Shown here piece by piece: positions 1-11,121 of a DNA stretch of 39,191 nt. The notes under the pieces are model-generated. The model was not told where the DNA came from, ran no database searches, and was given only the letters and a program-made list of their open reading frames with translations. Within the stretch, counting starts at the first letter, position 1. Each line of letters begins with the position of its first letter. Position numbers and translations under genes: made by a program. The stretch comes from Mnemiopsis leidyi. Its lineage: Eukaryota; Ctenophora; Tentaculata; Lobata; Bolinopsidae. The stretch covers positions 4,264 through 43,454 of the forward strand of contig JH155432.1 of assembly GCA_000226015.1 (NCBI GenBank), in the 5' to 3' direction.

Positions 1-15
1 GAGAGAGAGAGAGAA
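1..15. repeat. (GA)n microsatellite at window edge
   Basis: The window opens in a pure GA dinucleotide run. It is cut by the window boundary, so its full length is unknown. Confidence 0.85.
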
Positions 16-3000
16 ATGAGACTGAAACAGAGATCTGGTTGTATCAATGTATAGACCTAACAATTACAATGCAATAAAGATATATCCACCAGCCGCGATA
101 CGTTCTTCCTATTTGTCCGGGCAGAACCACCTTAAATACTAAATAGGATATAATTTGCCCTGAAATACGACTCAATTCAAACCAACAAAACCAGCTGGTG
201 TTTTTGCACAACCAAAAAGACAAAATTGCAAGTTTTAATTTCGGCGGAGGTCACGATATTCTGCATTTTGAATTACAGTTTGAAATATAAGAATATACGA
301 ACTTTAAAAAACAAACTGCGGTTGAAATACGTGCAAATTAAACAGGAAAAATCGTGCCACACAATATCCGACCCGTTGAGTCTGTGGTAAAGTCTGTGAT
401 TCTTGCACAGGTGCTTTCGGTTTAATTTTGAAATCCTTAATGATGCATTATCTTACATTTCTGTATAAAAATAATGAGAAAAGAGTGTTCTTGGCAGCTG
501 TTACTTAGAGTTACTGATATTATCAATATCACGAAATAAAGATGTACAGTTATTATAACGACAATAAAATTATGAAAAATTATGCCATCTCGTTCTTTAA
601 CTAACCATAAAGTTCCACGAAACTAACTAAAACATGAAGATTACATCTTTTCATCCATGCCCGTAGGATATTTTTCCAGCACGAAGCACCAGTTGTTGAA
701 TTAAGCGAGTGAATGTGCTACAAGTATTTATATGTAAACTAGAAAACATGAGTTGGAACTAGCACGAAAGTTATTAAATATGAGGGGCCGCTTGAAGCGA
801 GCAACGAATGACCAGGTAAATGGAGATAAATGTTTGAATTTTGGCGGACGTTTTTGTCATTAGAATAAGGTTGATCTGCTCTGGCAACTCAAATATGGCA
901 AATAAATGGCACCATGCACGACTTTTTTAGTTAACTATCGTTGTTAAGGAGTGGCATTTGATTAAAGTCTATTCCTGATCCATGATTACTTGTTACTGTT
1001 ATAAAGAAAGCACGGGCTGTCATGGGGACAGACATACCATCAGAAATAGCTAATGATTGGCAAAAACCTGTATTTAAGATAATTTTTTCTGCAAATGTGA
1101 ATGTCATTGATCAAGAAAAACAAAAACTTATTCGAAATGCGAGCCGACGACTTAGACACCAGCTGTTTGCTAAAAATAGACGTGTTCATGTTGAGACTGA
1201 AGATTTTAAAGGAAGATGCTAACAAATATAATAATATAGTACTAGTAGCACCGCCCAATCTTAGCAAAGACAGACGAATACCCTGCTCGAACTCCCTCTT
1301 ATAAGAGGTTGTTGGGAATATGTATTTGGATATACTGGACAAATTGAAGCTGAAATCTAAGTAAGTTTAGAAAATGTTTTAGACGAAGTTTAAGAAACTT
1401 CTCAACCTGCTCAACTTCTCAAGTTCTGCGAACTTAGATATAAAACGTGGGGATTTTTATCGAAACCGATCCAATGTTCGTCATTGGCATTTTGAAGTGA
1501 ATCCATGGTTAAACTTATATGATTTTATAACAGACTTGTAAACTCATCTTAGAAATGAATGCTCGTTAATCCGACTCTAAGACTAGTAACGTATCCAAAC
1601 ATCAGGTCAAATAACTATTAGTTGGAAATTAAAATTTTTTAAACCCTTATATTCCCTAAGATAAAAGATTTTCTTCGGTATTTTTGAATTTATAATACTC
1701 TCTAGGATCCAGTTTGAACGAATTTTTAAACTAAAAGCAACTTGTTGTAGTGTTATGACTTTAATTTTGACATGCCTGCTCAAAAGCTAAAGTTTCATGT
1801 AGCCTAGAAATAAATCATCTGGCACTGTTCGTTGCAGGCGACAAAATTTGAGGATTTTTCCAAACAGAATTACCAAGAAGCGATTTGGTATGTCTTATAA
1901 ATGCCGATGTTAGAGGCCCAATTCAATGAATTCGAAAACCGGGGTTTAAGTGCAAAATTGGAACCCAGAAAATGCCCATCGCGGCGAAAAATTTCCAGGG
2001 TTTCGGATGTAGAATAACCTAGAAACGATTTGGTAATAAAGGACAATATTAGATAAAGTTTTAAAATTGATTCATGTTGAATTGGAGTGGGTGATTCTGA
2101 TTGCCTAGACAGTTGACACATAAAACATGGCAATTTATGAATGGGAGCTCAATTATGAAATTACTGAAACAAATCAGTCGTTCAGGTGATTTTTAAGATT
2201 TCTACGTTAAGTTTCAAGTTTCCCTAATTCCCTGGCTACACGAACATTTTATGTAGCCCGAGCTAGACTACACACTACCGATTTTGTGCAGGGTTAAACT
2301 TATAACTTATGTTCGGTATGAAGCGATTTTCCGACACTGTGCGATAGATTGAGAAACACAAAAAATGATTGACGAAAAATAGAAGGAAAGCGAGGATAGA
2401 CTTCTGAATTGTGTTACTAGTTTTAAACTATTTCAACACTACAAATTAAATACATTATTGAGTAAATGAATATGAACGTGTCAGTTCGAAATATTTGACA
2501 AAAATTTTGCTAAAAACGCATTTTCAAGTCTACAGAGACAATCAACAAAGCTACTAAATTTGAAGAATGAGACTTAATGTTAATAACTACTTGATGCTAA
2601 AAAGATTGAGAAAGATACTAGATTATCGTAATACTGCTTTATCTTCGCAAATCAGATCGAGATGAAAATCAAAGATGAATTTGTATTGAATTTCTAAAAT
2701 TTTTTAAGGACATTGAAAATACAAAGAAATTTGAAATAACTTTTAATTAATTTATCTTCGCTCTGAGCCTTAGCTTTCCGACGGCAAATGAACTTTTGTC
2801 AAGGGTTGCATCAAAATCGCAGCTCATCAAAATGGCGTACAATCCAATATTATAATGGCCATGTACAATAGTCGATATAACAAACCAACAGACGTACCAG
2901 CAATTTAGTATTTAATGAGAATTAGTAACGACGCGAATTTACTCATTTAATCTGTTTAAATACTTGCCCAATCGGAAGTCACATCAGAAGTAGCGTATAT

Positions 3001-3248
3001 TATTATTATGATTATAGTTCCTTACAGTATATGCCAGGCACATTAAAAGGGTGCACTGCACCTAAATGTTGACGTACATTTCATATTGGTGCATTAGAGT
3101 ATTTATAGATATAACTATCCAGTATCAACTTGTTGCTCCAAATATTGTGCACATTTTGAATCTAGGTAGCGGTAGTTGTAGTTGTCAAGCTTTTGGTGTC
3201 ATCCTACAAGATACTCATACTGTCTCACTGTATATCATCAATTCTCAT
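16..3248. other. AT-rich stretch with no supported gene
   Basis: Only short open frames occur, up to about 100 codons, and they lack coding-like composition or paired splice sites. A short frame near 1101-1304 (+) contains a phrase loosely like the end of LINE ORF1 proteins (an Asn-Leu-Ser-Lys-Asp-Arg-Arg segment), but too little to call. Two imperfect copies of a block centred on the word cgatttggta occur near 1880 and 2028. Confidence 0.5.
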
Positions 3249-3540
3249 TAGTTACCATGATGACACAGAACTGTAACCAGATTCTTATCTGCAGTTACCA
3301 TGATGACACAGAACTGTAACCAGATTCTTATCAGTTACCATGATAGCACAGAACTGTAACCAGATTCTTATCAGTTTGAGTTACCATGATGACACGGAAC
3401 TGTAACCAGATTCTTATCAGTTACCATGATGACACGGAACTGTAACCAGATTCTTATCAGTTACCATGATGACACAGAACTGTAACCAGATTCTTATCAG
3501 TTACCATCACGACACATGACTTTACCTAACAAGGTGCTTA
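3249..3540. repeat. 40-bp satellite, seven good units
   Basis: Seven head-to-tail units start with GTTACCAT at 3251, 3294, 3334, 3380, 3420, 3460 and 3500. Spacing is 40 bp, with one 43-bp and one 46-bp step. Each unit reads roughly GTTACCATGATGACAC, then AGAACTGTAACC, then AGATTCTTATCA. Five units keep GTTACCATGATGAC, which fits the loose RFX X-box consensus RYYNYY-N2-RRNRAC. Copies at 3334 and 3500 deviate. Whether this means anything functionally is unknown. Confidence 0.9.
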
Positions 3541-3625
3541 CGCCGCGCGCAGCGGTTGCTACGCAGCTAGAATAAGCCTTTTCCAGCCACCAGAAGGGCT
3601 CTGGTTAGAGCAAACACAGGACTGT
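3525..3625. repeat. GC-rich dispersed element inside the satellite
   Basis: About 100 bp of different composition breaks the satellite. It contains GGTGCTTACGC, TTGCTACGCAGCTA and GGGCTCTGGTTAGAGCAA. The same words occur at 38302-38345 (+) and, inverted, at 37855-37915, so this is a member of the repeat family that fills the end of the window. No target-site duplication was recognised with certainty. Confidence 0.6.
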
Positions 3626-3860
3626 AACCAGATTCTTATCAGTTATCTACCGACACAAAACTGAGACCAGTCTCTCATCAATTTCCATGACAGCAGGGAA
3701 CTACAAACAGACTCTTATCTTTGTCATGATGACACAGAACTGAAATCAGACTCTTATATTACTTATGACGACACAGAACGGTAATAAGACTATAATATTA
3801 CTTATGACGACACAGAACGGTAATAAGACTCTTATATTACTTATGACGACACAGAGGTAA
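3626..3860. repeat. Degenerate continuation of the 40-bp satellite
   Basis: Units recognisable by GACACAGAAC and by (G)TAA-(T)-AGACTCTTAT continue with substitutions and indels. The last three, from about 3765, are near-identical to each other (TTACTTATGACGACACAGAACGG forms) and look like a more recent local expansion. Confidence 0.7.
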
Positions 3861-6286
3861 GAACTCACTCATAGTTCATACCAGTTACCCATGACGAGAA
3901 AAGGTATATCACATTCCCAACCAAAGCAACAAACAAGATTAGATCAATCAAATTTGCCGTTTGTTGGGGTATATCTGCTTGGCGATGCACATACAAACTA
4001 AAAGTTTCTAATAATGCACCGCATAAGACAAGGTTAATGTAATCATCCTCCGCCTTTCTGCCTAATCTCCCATCGCAGTCCCCCTTACTTTTAGCGATAC
4101 CCAACATCAGCCAATCAGTCAAATTGAGCGAACGTTTTAAATCTCTGCAGGTGGGATTTTCGTGTGATTGGTAGAGCTGACGATCAACCTATCTACACAT
4201 ATTTTCAGCGGTAGAAACAGTTCATCGGATCAATGAAATCAAATGAGGTCGACTTAGAGGTCCCATCAGATTCATTTCCACACAAACAGCCCCAACGGTG
4301 GTGAGCTTGAATACTTCAGCTAGCAGTCTAAGCAGGTACGGATACCCTGCATGACTTTGACAAAGCTATTTTACTTACAAGACACATGCAGCCTTGGTAA
4401 CGAAGTACATAGAGTAATGGCTGGTCGTTCCTCACCAATATGTAATGACTCATCAGATTCTCAGATAATCAGATTATATAATGTGCAACTGTGCAAGCGC
4501 TAACTTATCCAAAAGATGATGATAAACGAGTAAATTAGTATGTAACGCCCTGACAGCCACCAAAATGATAAGTTTTATTATAATCATAATATATAATGAT
4601 AATAAGGTCATCACGTACATCTTTTATTAAAACGTGAAAGTTGCTGAAAAAATGTTTAATTCCTATGAACCAAAATGATATAAGAGTCACTCATTTGAAT
4701 GTTTAAGTGGTAGCAAAACTTAATACAGAATTAGAGACCAAAACAGCCATATAAATTCTAGGGGGCACCTGTAAATTCCTACCTAGACGTCAGAGGCAGA
4801 TGCAGGCCTAAAACCCACGTCACACTTACCTATAATCTTATAGAGTTGTAGAACTAAAGTCCCGCATGTTATGAGCGGTGCTAAAAAAATTCGCACCGGG
4901 CGGCAATCGGCATCTATAATACACTAATATAAGAATATACCATCTGGGTGTAATATAGTGATAATAATATGTTATGACATTCTGAGTTTTTAGTGATGGA
5001 AACCGGTGGCATAAATCTTTGATGCATTCAACTTTGCCCCTTACTAAAGTTTAAACAGTCATAGAAATTTGTTATCAGCTGCATGGCTATCTATCTCCAG
5101 GTTTTATGGCGCAGAACTGCTTGAACTTTCTCGTGCTGGAAACTGGATTTCACTTAACGGGCTTAACCTACTACTACTAGTTCACTAGTCGTTCGCGCTT
5201 TCATCGCTCGTAACCTCGTAGCAAAGGCAGGTCCAACTCCAAGGCGTCATCACACGATGTGTAAGTCATACGTCTGCAGCACAAGTTATCAAGTACTGTT
5301 AACAGTACCCACTGTTTAATCCATCAGCAACATGTTTAGCGGAGGGATTTCTTGCTCCACTCTTGGCAACATTTTACTTAAATTTTACCCTTTTTGGTGA
5401 TACACTGATTCGAAAAATTAAAAGAAAATCGTCGCCCTAAACTGCACAAGTACATTCGATTTTTATATCCTATCTTAACGAAATTGCTCGGTTCAAGCCA
5501 AGTCAATATGTGTTATAATTAGGAAATTAAACAAACAGATCGCACGCGCATGAAATTTTCCACTTATAGTGGATCCGTTTGCGCTTGCTTAATTTCACCA
5601 TCACACGAGCAAAACCACAAGAGGGAAGTTTTGGGGCGGCCGTGTAAATTTGCAAACATACAGTTAAAATGATCTTCTGACTCTGTGAAAGGGATCTTAT
5701 CTTGTCTCCTTTTCTTCTACAACGTTGCAATAGTAGAATAGAACTAGAAGTATAATTATGATCAATTTTAGGTTAAGGTAGAGAAAAATTACTGCAAGAG
5801 CTGTTACAAATACAATCACCTTATCATTGTGTCTCCACTGTTTTGAAACGCATTCACACCTAAGTGTCGACGTGAAAAACAAATATACAGACACTACGAA
5901 ACAACTTGCTACTACTACTAGACTAGAGACAAATTTGTTTCTAATATAACCTGTTTTAAGAAGTTAAGCATTTAAGAAGCGCGATATTGAGGTTGAGAGC
6001 TTGAAGTGCATACAAATAAAATACAATCAAATATGAATACTACGTGCAATGTGGATATATGATCAAATTCAAACACATGGCAGCAGACTGTTCTTGAAAT
6101 CATAACCAGTGTTTGGATCGTCGTATTGACATTTAGGCTTTGTATAAGACGTTATTTACGCTTCTTTGGTTAGAATTGTAGATTTTATTAATCATATGTA
6201 GCATAAATGTAGGGAATGCCATCAATAAAACAGCTTGAACTCCACAGCACTTCTAATATATATATATATATACATATCTTATTCCC
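3861..6286. other. No supported gene
   Basis: A minus-strand frame at 3865-4122 (non-ATG start, one hydrophobic segment) borders the satellite and matches nothing I know. A plus-strand pair 4233-4300 / 4392-4504 joins in frame across GT-AG. However, its second half resembles a stretch near 9813 (GGTAAcGAAGTAC versus GGTAAtGAAGTAC), so it is more likely repeat than gene. A short frame at 5167-5262 ends at a perfect GTAAGT donor but has no partner exon. An AT dinucleotide run lies at about 6257-6271. Confidence 0.4.
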
Positions 6287-6588
6287 ATGGGAACCACATG
6301 CCGACAAAGGATACGCAATTCCGAATTCCAGCTACATTCCGAAGGGTTGAAACTGCGACTACTGAATTATTATAGTGTGGCCAAACTTGGCGAGTGTCTC
6401 AAAGTCATGGCCCATGACTCCAAGGAGGTAGGTTATTGTAAATTCAATTATTATGTCTAGCTATTTGCGAGCACTGAACATCAAAGTTAAATCCCACTTC
6501 CTATATCATGTCTTGTCAAAAAAGGACTTTCTAAGTTAACTTTTTTCAGTTCCTGGTACAAGAGTGTGAACAAAACAAAACTAGCTGA
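6287..6588 (+). CDS. Possible two-exon microprotein gene, 59 aa, N-terminal MGTTC
   Basis: I do not recognise this protein. Exon 1 (6287-6427) starts at an ATG in the context CCCATGG and runs 47 codons to a GAG|GTAGGT donor. The intron is 122 bp and ends in a T-rich TTTTTTCAG. Exon 2 (6550-6588) continues in phase 0 for 12 codons to TGA. The N-terminus Met-Gly-Thr-Thr-Cys would allow N-myristoylation at Gly2, possibly with palmitoylation at Cys5. The rest is a basic, Leu-rich probable helix (residues 20-42) and a polar acidic tail. Codon choice in the second half of exon 1 (GTG GCC AAA CTT GGC GAG) looks coding. No AATAAA was found close downstream. It could instead be an internal exon pair of a larger gene, or chance. 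Confidence 0.35.
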
Positions 6589-7639
6589 TTGAAAATCTCG
6601 AAACTTACAAATAATTAATAACAGGCCTTAAATATTATTAATAAGTTGATCATTATGGCTGAAAGTTGAACAAGTTTAAAATTTACGAACAGATTATTAA
6701 TTCTTTTATGTAGCTTCCTTACTAGACACACATCATTTAGCAAGATATGACACAGACCAAACATAAGAGAAGTTACAATTAACGATCCCAACATCGAGAT
6801 TACAATGTCTTACAACAAACTAGACTTTCTACAACGGCTGGCTACACCTCCTCCCCTCCCTGACCCTCTAGTTGCTAAGTAACAAGAAACCGACTCGAAA
6901 CAGTGAAACACTCGGTCAATCACCGAGACAAAACAGTGCTGATCAGTGCTATTGACCGATATAGCTGGATAGAGCAAGTTTGGGGAGGTAAGCAGGTGCT
7001 CTCTAGCAGGCCGCAATGTATCGATATATACAGCTCCCTCACTACCTGCCATTATCTCTCGAGCAGCTCAGCTCAATCCGTCTTCATCAATGGTATCAAT
7101 GTTCACTAATCAGAAAAGAGCTGAAAGTGGACACCGATACACACATATCGGAGCTTATCTTGAGCTATTTTACGGTCGGGTGGACCCTGATCTAGCCTTC
7201 ATAGCTGCAAGGGGAGCGGGAAGGTGCTAAATCTGGGTAAAGGGGCGAGGAGGGCTGCTGCAGATGTCCCTTATTTATCAAGTAGTATTGCAGCCAACTT
7301 GGCCTGTATTTATGTTTAAGGTGCTGCTCATTTAGAAATTAAGACCCTGCAATGCCTTCTTGACAATGAACGATGACGTATACAATGAGTCTATTTATAA
7401 GCCAATGGGATGAGACTTAGTGAGCCTGCATGAGCTTCAGTTGTGGCGGCACTATGAGAATCTCTTTAAGTGAAATACTAAGTGTGAACTGAAAAGCAGT
7501 TATTCCGTATTTTATCGGGAAAGCATAAAGCAGGCACCTCTTTGTTGTAAAACTTAAAGTTTATCAACCCAACCAGTAAAGCGAGTGTAACTTACTTAGT
7601 CTTACTCTTAAACTCTTTAAAGGAATTGTTCCAGCCACG
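6589..7639. other. Gene-poor stretch with two short coding-like frames
   Basis: An ATG frame at 6805-6882 (25 codons, begins MSYNKLDFLQRLATPP, Pro-rich) ends in TAA. A second open frame in another phase runs to a clean GGAG|GTAAGC donor at 6987. They do not join in frame and no partner exons were found. GTTGCTAAGTAAC at 6871-6883, which overlaps the end of the first frame, fits the loose RFX X-box consensus. Treat the whole stretch as unresolved. Confidence 0.35.
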
Positions 7640-7730
7640 AAGTCGTTACTGGAGTCCCTTACTCATCTCTCTTATATCTCCCCCTACTTCCCACTAACAC
7701 CCCCCCCCCCCTTTATTCACCCTCCTTAAC

Positions 7731-7796
7731 CTAGAGACAGGCAAAAAACCTTTTGGTTTTACCCTCTTGTGGACCTAACATACAGACCCAGTCTCT
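7731..7796 (-). pseudogene. 3' end of a LINE ORF1-like gene (truncated copy)
   Basis: On the minus strand 21 codons and a TAG read Arg-Asp-Trp-Val-Cys-Met-Leu, then PQEG, KR and a final ACL. The same ending, with conservative changes, occurs on the plus strand at 36919-36984. Similarity continues past the stop into a G-rich tail (GATATAAGAG and GTAAGG), down to about 7640. The upstream part of the ORF is missing, so this is a 5'-truncated retrocopy, as is common for LINEs. A C homopolymer (about 7698-7711) lies in the tail region. Confidence 0.6.
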
Positions 7797-7803
7797 CTTT
7801 AAA

Positions 7804-8963
7804 AAAAATAAGTAAGTATAAACACTATAAGTATAAGAGTCTTGCGAACTGAGTCTTGCGAACTGAGTCCTCAAAATCGATTATAAATCGATTATAAATC
7901 CCAAATCGATCATAAATCCCAAACAGCTATATAATAATAGAGATCCTTTATCCCGAAGCTGAGAATTGACCAAAGTGGCGTGAGGATTGAAAATAGTTCC
8001 CATGATAAAATTGTGAGCTTATACTTCCTCGTTAAATAGGGCCAAGACGAAAATTCGATCTCTAAATATCTTAACCGCGTTATCATATAAATCTATGTGG
8101 TAAATCTCCATTAACAAAAACTTGATTTATGCGATGGATATAATAGTCCCGACAAGTGTCTAGACGCCACGAAGAGAGACAATTTCCGGGTGTCGGTAGT
8201 GTGGTCATATTATAATGTTCGCTCGGCTCGGGGTTGACGTGAAAATCGATTAAATTGTCAAAGAATATTGAATTTGACATGGAAATTAAATAAACTTAAT
8301 GGAAAACATTGCATCTTGATTTTTGGGTTGACCAGTTGCTTGTAAATAAAGTCCTCATTAGAAACCACATTGAGGCGAATTAAAGAAATAATGTACCAGG
8401 AATACTACTGCAAGAATACTTCCGAGAATACTTGATACTACCAAGAAACGATCATCAGATTCAGATGGCTTGACTGCCTTTCCTTGTGACCCGCGATAAC
8501 AAAGAATTAGAAATAAAAACACTGAAACTTCCCGACTAAATACTCAGATAAGTTCAAAATCAAATAGACATATGTACAACAGTTCTAGAGAACTACTACT
8601 TCTACAAGTAGATTAGTTTCGGATTACCATCTTGTTGTTCTCTTGGCCTCTATCTCACTAGAGCACATTAAATCTGCTTTTGTGACAGCTTATCCATGCA
8701 TATTGCCATGGCACGAAGTTAAGCATTGAGCGATGGAATCACTTTGAAATCAAGCACTGACCAAATATTGAAGATGCTCCCTTGAGCTATTTAACGTTTG
8801 TTATACAGTTTGATATATATATAATCTAATGCGGATAATCAAAAAATGTATGAGAACTTGTTGAAAAGTTGAAATTGTAAGATTGTTAATGATAAAATCA
8901 AGGCAAGGCAGCTGAAAATTCATTTTTTCACTATCAATGCTATCAATGCTATCAAGTATTACG
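7804..8963. other. No supported gene
   Basis: It contains a 14-bp tandem pair (GAGTCTTGCGAACT at about 7840-7868) and three short AAATCGAT(T/C)ATAAATC units at 7875-7920. No coding frame with splice support was seen. Confidence 0.5.
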
Positions 8964-9253
8964 AATACTATAAAAGTAGTTTCAAGTGGGGAGGGGGCCT
9001 TTTTCAGGTCCTCATTTCGAGCAAGCTCGACTCCCAGAGGTGTGCACTGATTGTTAACGGGTGTGTTATGTTGTGGGTGGGCCGAAGGATCAACCAAGCT
9101 ACATGATGTGTACGGAGCAGATATTTGAACGGACACGATTTCCACTGATGGTCAATTCAGAAAATTCATGGACCGGCACCGTGCCGAGTTGGGTATGATC
9201 CGACAACCTCTGCATTGTCTAGATGAGCGCTCTACAAATACTATAAAAGTAGT
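8964..9253 (-). mobile_element. tRNA-derived SINE-like insertion with 17-bp target-site duplication
   Basis: A 256-bp insert (8981-9236) is flanked by perfect direct repeats AATACTATAAAAGTAGT at 8964-8980 and 9237-9253. Read on the minus strand, the insert begins TGTAGAGCGCTCATCTAG, which matches the end of the D-arm/A-box region of a tRNA. It continues to GTTGTCGGATCATACCC, a plausible B-box and T-arm, and then about 190 bp of unrelated body. The head is therefore 5'-truncated within the A box. The end opposite the head is GGCCCCCTCCCCACTTGAA rather than poly(A). The long perfect duplication implies LINE-type target-primed insertion and a fairly recent event. A 114-codon minus-strand frame here is incidental. 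Confidence 0.72.
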
Positions 9254-10795
9254 GATAGCTGTCAGTTAGACCTAAGTAGGGAATTATAACACAAGTATTG
9301 TATAACTTATACTATAAGTATAACTTATACTATAGCATTATAGCTGCTTAGCTGTATATAAGTAAGGATCTGCTATAATCGGTAATCAACTGGGACGAGC
9401 CAGCATTGGTTTTGCATGCATATGATTATCAAGTGTAATCAGGAAATTGTATCACCATTATTTCAGGGTTGTGACAGAAGTACATCATGTAGGTACGGTG
9501 AGCACACAATGTTATTGGATTCAGGGATTCTAATAAAGTAATAAGCGTGAATTATAAATCGATCGTATGAACAAACTTGAACATGAGTTGGGCTATGCAC
9601 TCAGTCGATTACATAGTCACTAAGAAGATCGGTTATTCAAAAATTTTAACAACTCTATACATATACAAACACACACATTACACTCATATGTTATAATGGT
9701 CCTAGCATCTTATACAAAGAGATATCTAATATATCTCAGGCATGCACCGATAGCAGGGCAAGACGGGTTCAATAATTTAGAAGTTTTAACTTCAAATCCA
9801 AAGCTGTAAGTAGCCTGGGTAATGAAGTACTCAAGTAACAAGGTCTCGTAACCCCTTTATGGCTTGATACCGTGATATTTATTTTCATTATATCCAGACA
9901 TTCTATTATCACGCAAAAGCTATTATATAAATCATACAAAATACAAATGTAATGACTATCAATACAAAAAACGTGAACAATAGTTCAGTATGATATCACA
10001 AAGCACTAACTAAGCACTGCTTAGTAAGCAGGGCGAGAATAAAGACAGCTATATGAATATCTGATATAATATCTGCTATCAGCTATATATACTATATAGT
10101 ATATATAGGCAAATTATAATGATATGTTTTTTGTTATTGTGCAGACACAATCAAGTGACATGTATACGTAATCACTCTGTTATTGGAGATATCGAAGTAT
10201 AGTTGTTATTCAGTCTTGTTTTGATAAGCACGGAAAAATTCTGGAATTGGACAAGTGACAAGTCAAGAAACCCTACAGAACTGCCCTCGTTTACTTAAAT
10301 CGATTCTCAATAAACGTCGTTAGTGATGGCACAACTCAACTGCAAGGGTTTTCTGATTCTCCATGAGACAAAAAGAAATGAAAAAGGTTAAGCTAGGATT
10401 GTATCACGGACGGTGGCCCAAAACAACAATATATAGCCCGCGATCATAGTAAAATGAAGAATTTACACGCATTGCAGTGTAACATTTAAGTCGAAATGAT
10501 AAGTGCGCGTCTTAGTCCTGGCTCATGGCGCGTTCCACTGTCGCATTTCATGAGTGTTTACCATTTACGAGTCAAATTTCTTATGTTTGCTGATGGAAGT
10601 CACATTTGACATTTTCATTATCAATTTCGTCCAGATCAAGGCCATTATATGAGTTTCAAACCTTGACTCTCAGATGAGATCAGTCAAAGATGGATCACTT
10701 TTGGCATGAGGCGGTTTTTGGCAAATTTTGGCCAAAATTCTAACTTACCTCTTTTAGTCTGTCTTTACGAAGAGACATTTTATTTTTTCCCGTAT
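9254..10795. other. No supported gene
   Basis: AT-rich, with several short self-complementary tracts, including repeated TATAACTTATACTATA words near 9300-9335. No coding frame with splice support was seen. Confidence 0.5.
10083..10108. repeat. 26-bp perfect AT palindrome
   Basis: CTATATATACTAT followed by its exact reverse complement, with no spacer. It could extrude as a cruciform, or simply be an AT-rich microsatellite derivative. Confidence 0.85.
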
Positions 10796-10952
10796 CTTGC
10801 CATTTGGGCCCGAAGGGCCCAAATGGCAAGATTGTTTTGATACGTTTTGTGCACGTGCACAAAAAGTACAAAACAAGGGTTGGCGATCGACAGCGTAATT
10901 TTGGAATATTAGCTCGAAAAGTGTCCGTACGTACGTACGTACGTACGTACGT
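10796..10952. repeat. Palindrome cluster with ACGT microsatellite
   Basis: Three self-complementary elements lie within 160 bp. The first is a perfect 16-bp-arm inverted repeat with a 3-nt loop at 10796-10830 (CTTGCCATTTGGGCCC / GAA / complement). The second is a perfect 20-bp palindrome TTTTGTGCACGTGCACAAAA at 10846-10865. The third is a run of about six or seven (CGTA) units at about 10927-10951, which is itself self-complementary. Reading frames through it on both strands are artefacts of the palindromes. It may be the core of a miniature inverted-repeat element. Confidence 0.85.
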
Positions 10953-11111
10953 CCGCGCTCCTTTATCAAACTTATCATGTATACAAATACGATTATAGGT
11001 TTTAGCTGCCCAAGGCCGCAGAATGTACTTCAGATATACATAATCATTATGAAAATTATGTATATTTGCCTCACATCAAGAAAAATGACCAAAATTCTAT
11101 GAACTTTATAG

Positions 11112-11121
11112 NNNNNNNNNN
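11112..11121. other. Assembly gap (10 N)
   Basis: Ten ambiguous bases interrupt the sequence. The true gap size is unknown. It lies about 160 bp beyond the palindrome cluster, the kind of sequence that often breaks assemblies. Confidence 1.

Noticed and set aside
780-815. Possible first exon (ATG, 12 codons, then GTAAAT)
   Set aside because: No downstream in-phase exon could be found.
1040-1342. 100-codon minus-strand frame and overlapping plus-strand frames
   Set aside because: Mutually overlapping frames without splice sites. The faint LINE-like phrase on plus is too short to support a call.
3249-3860. CRISPR-like array (regular 40-bp repeats)
   Set aside because: The units are contiguous with no unique spacers, and the context is eukaryotic.
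3865-4122. 85-codon minus-strand frame with one hydrophobic segment
   Set aside because: Non-ATG start beside a satellite, no splice sites recognised, no family resemblance.
4233-4504. Two-exon plus-strand model of about 60 aa
   Set aside because: Phase and GT-AG fit, but the second exon shares sequence with a stretch at about 9813, so it is probably repeat-derived.
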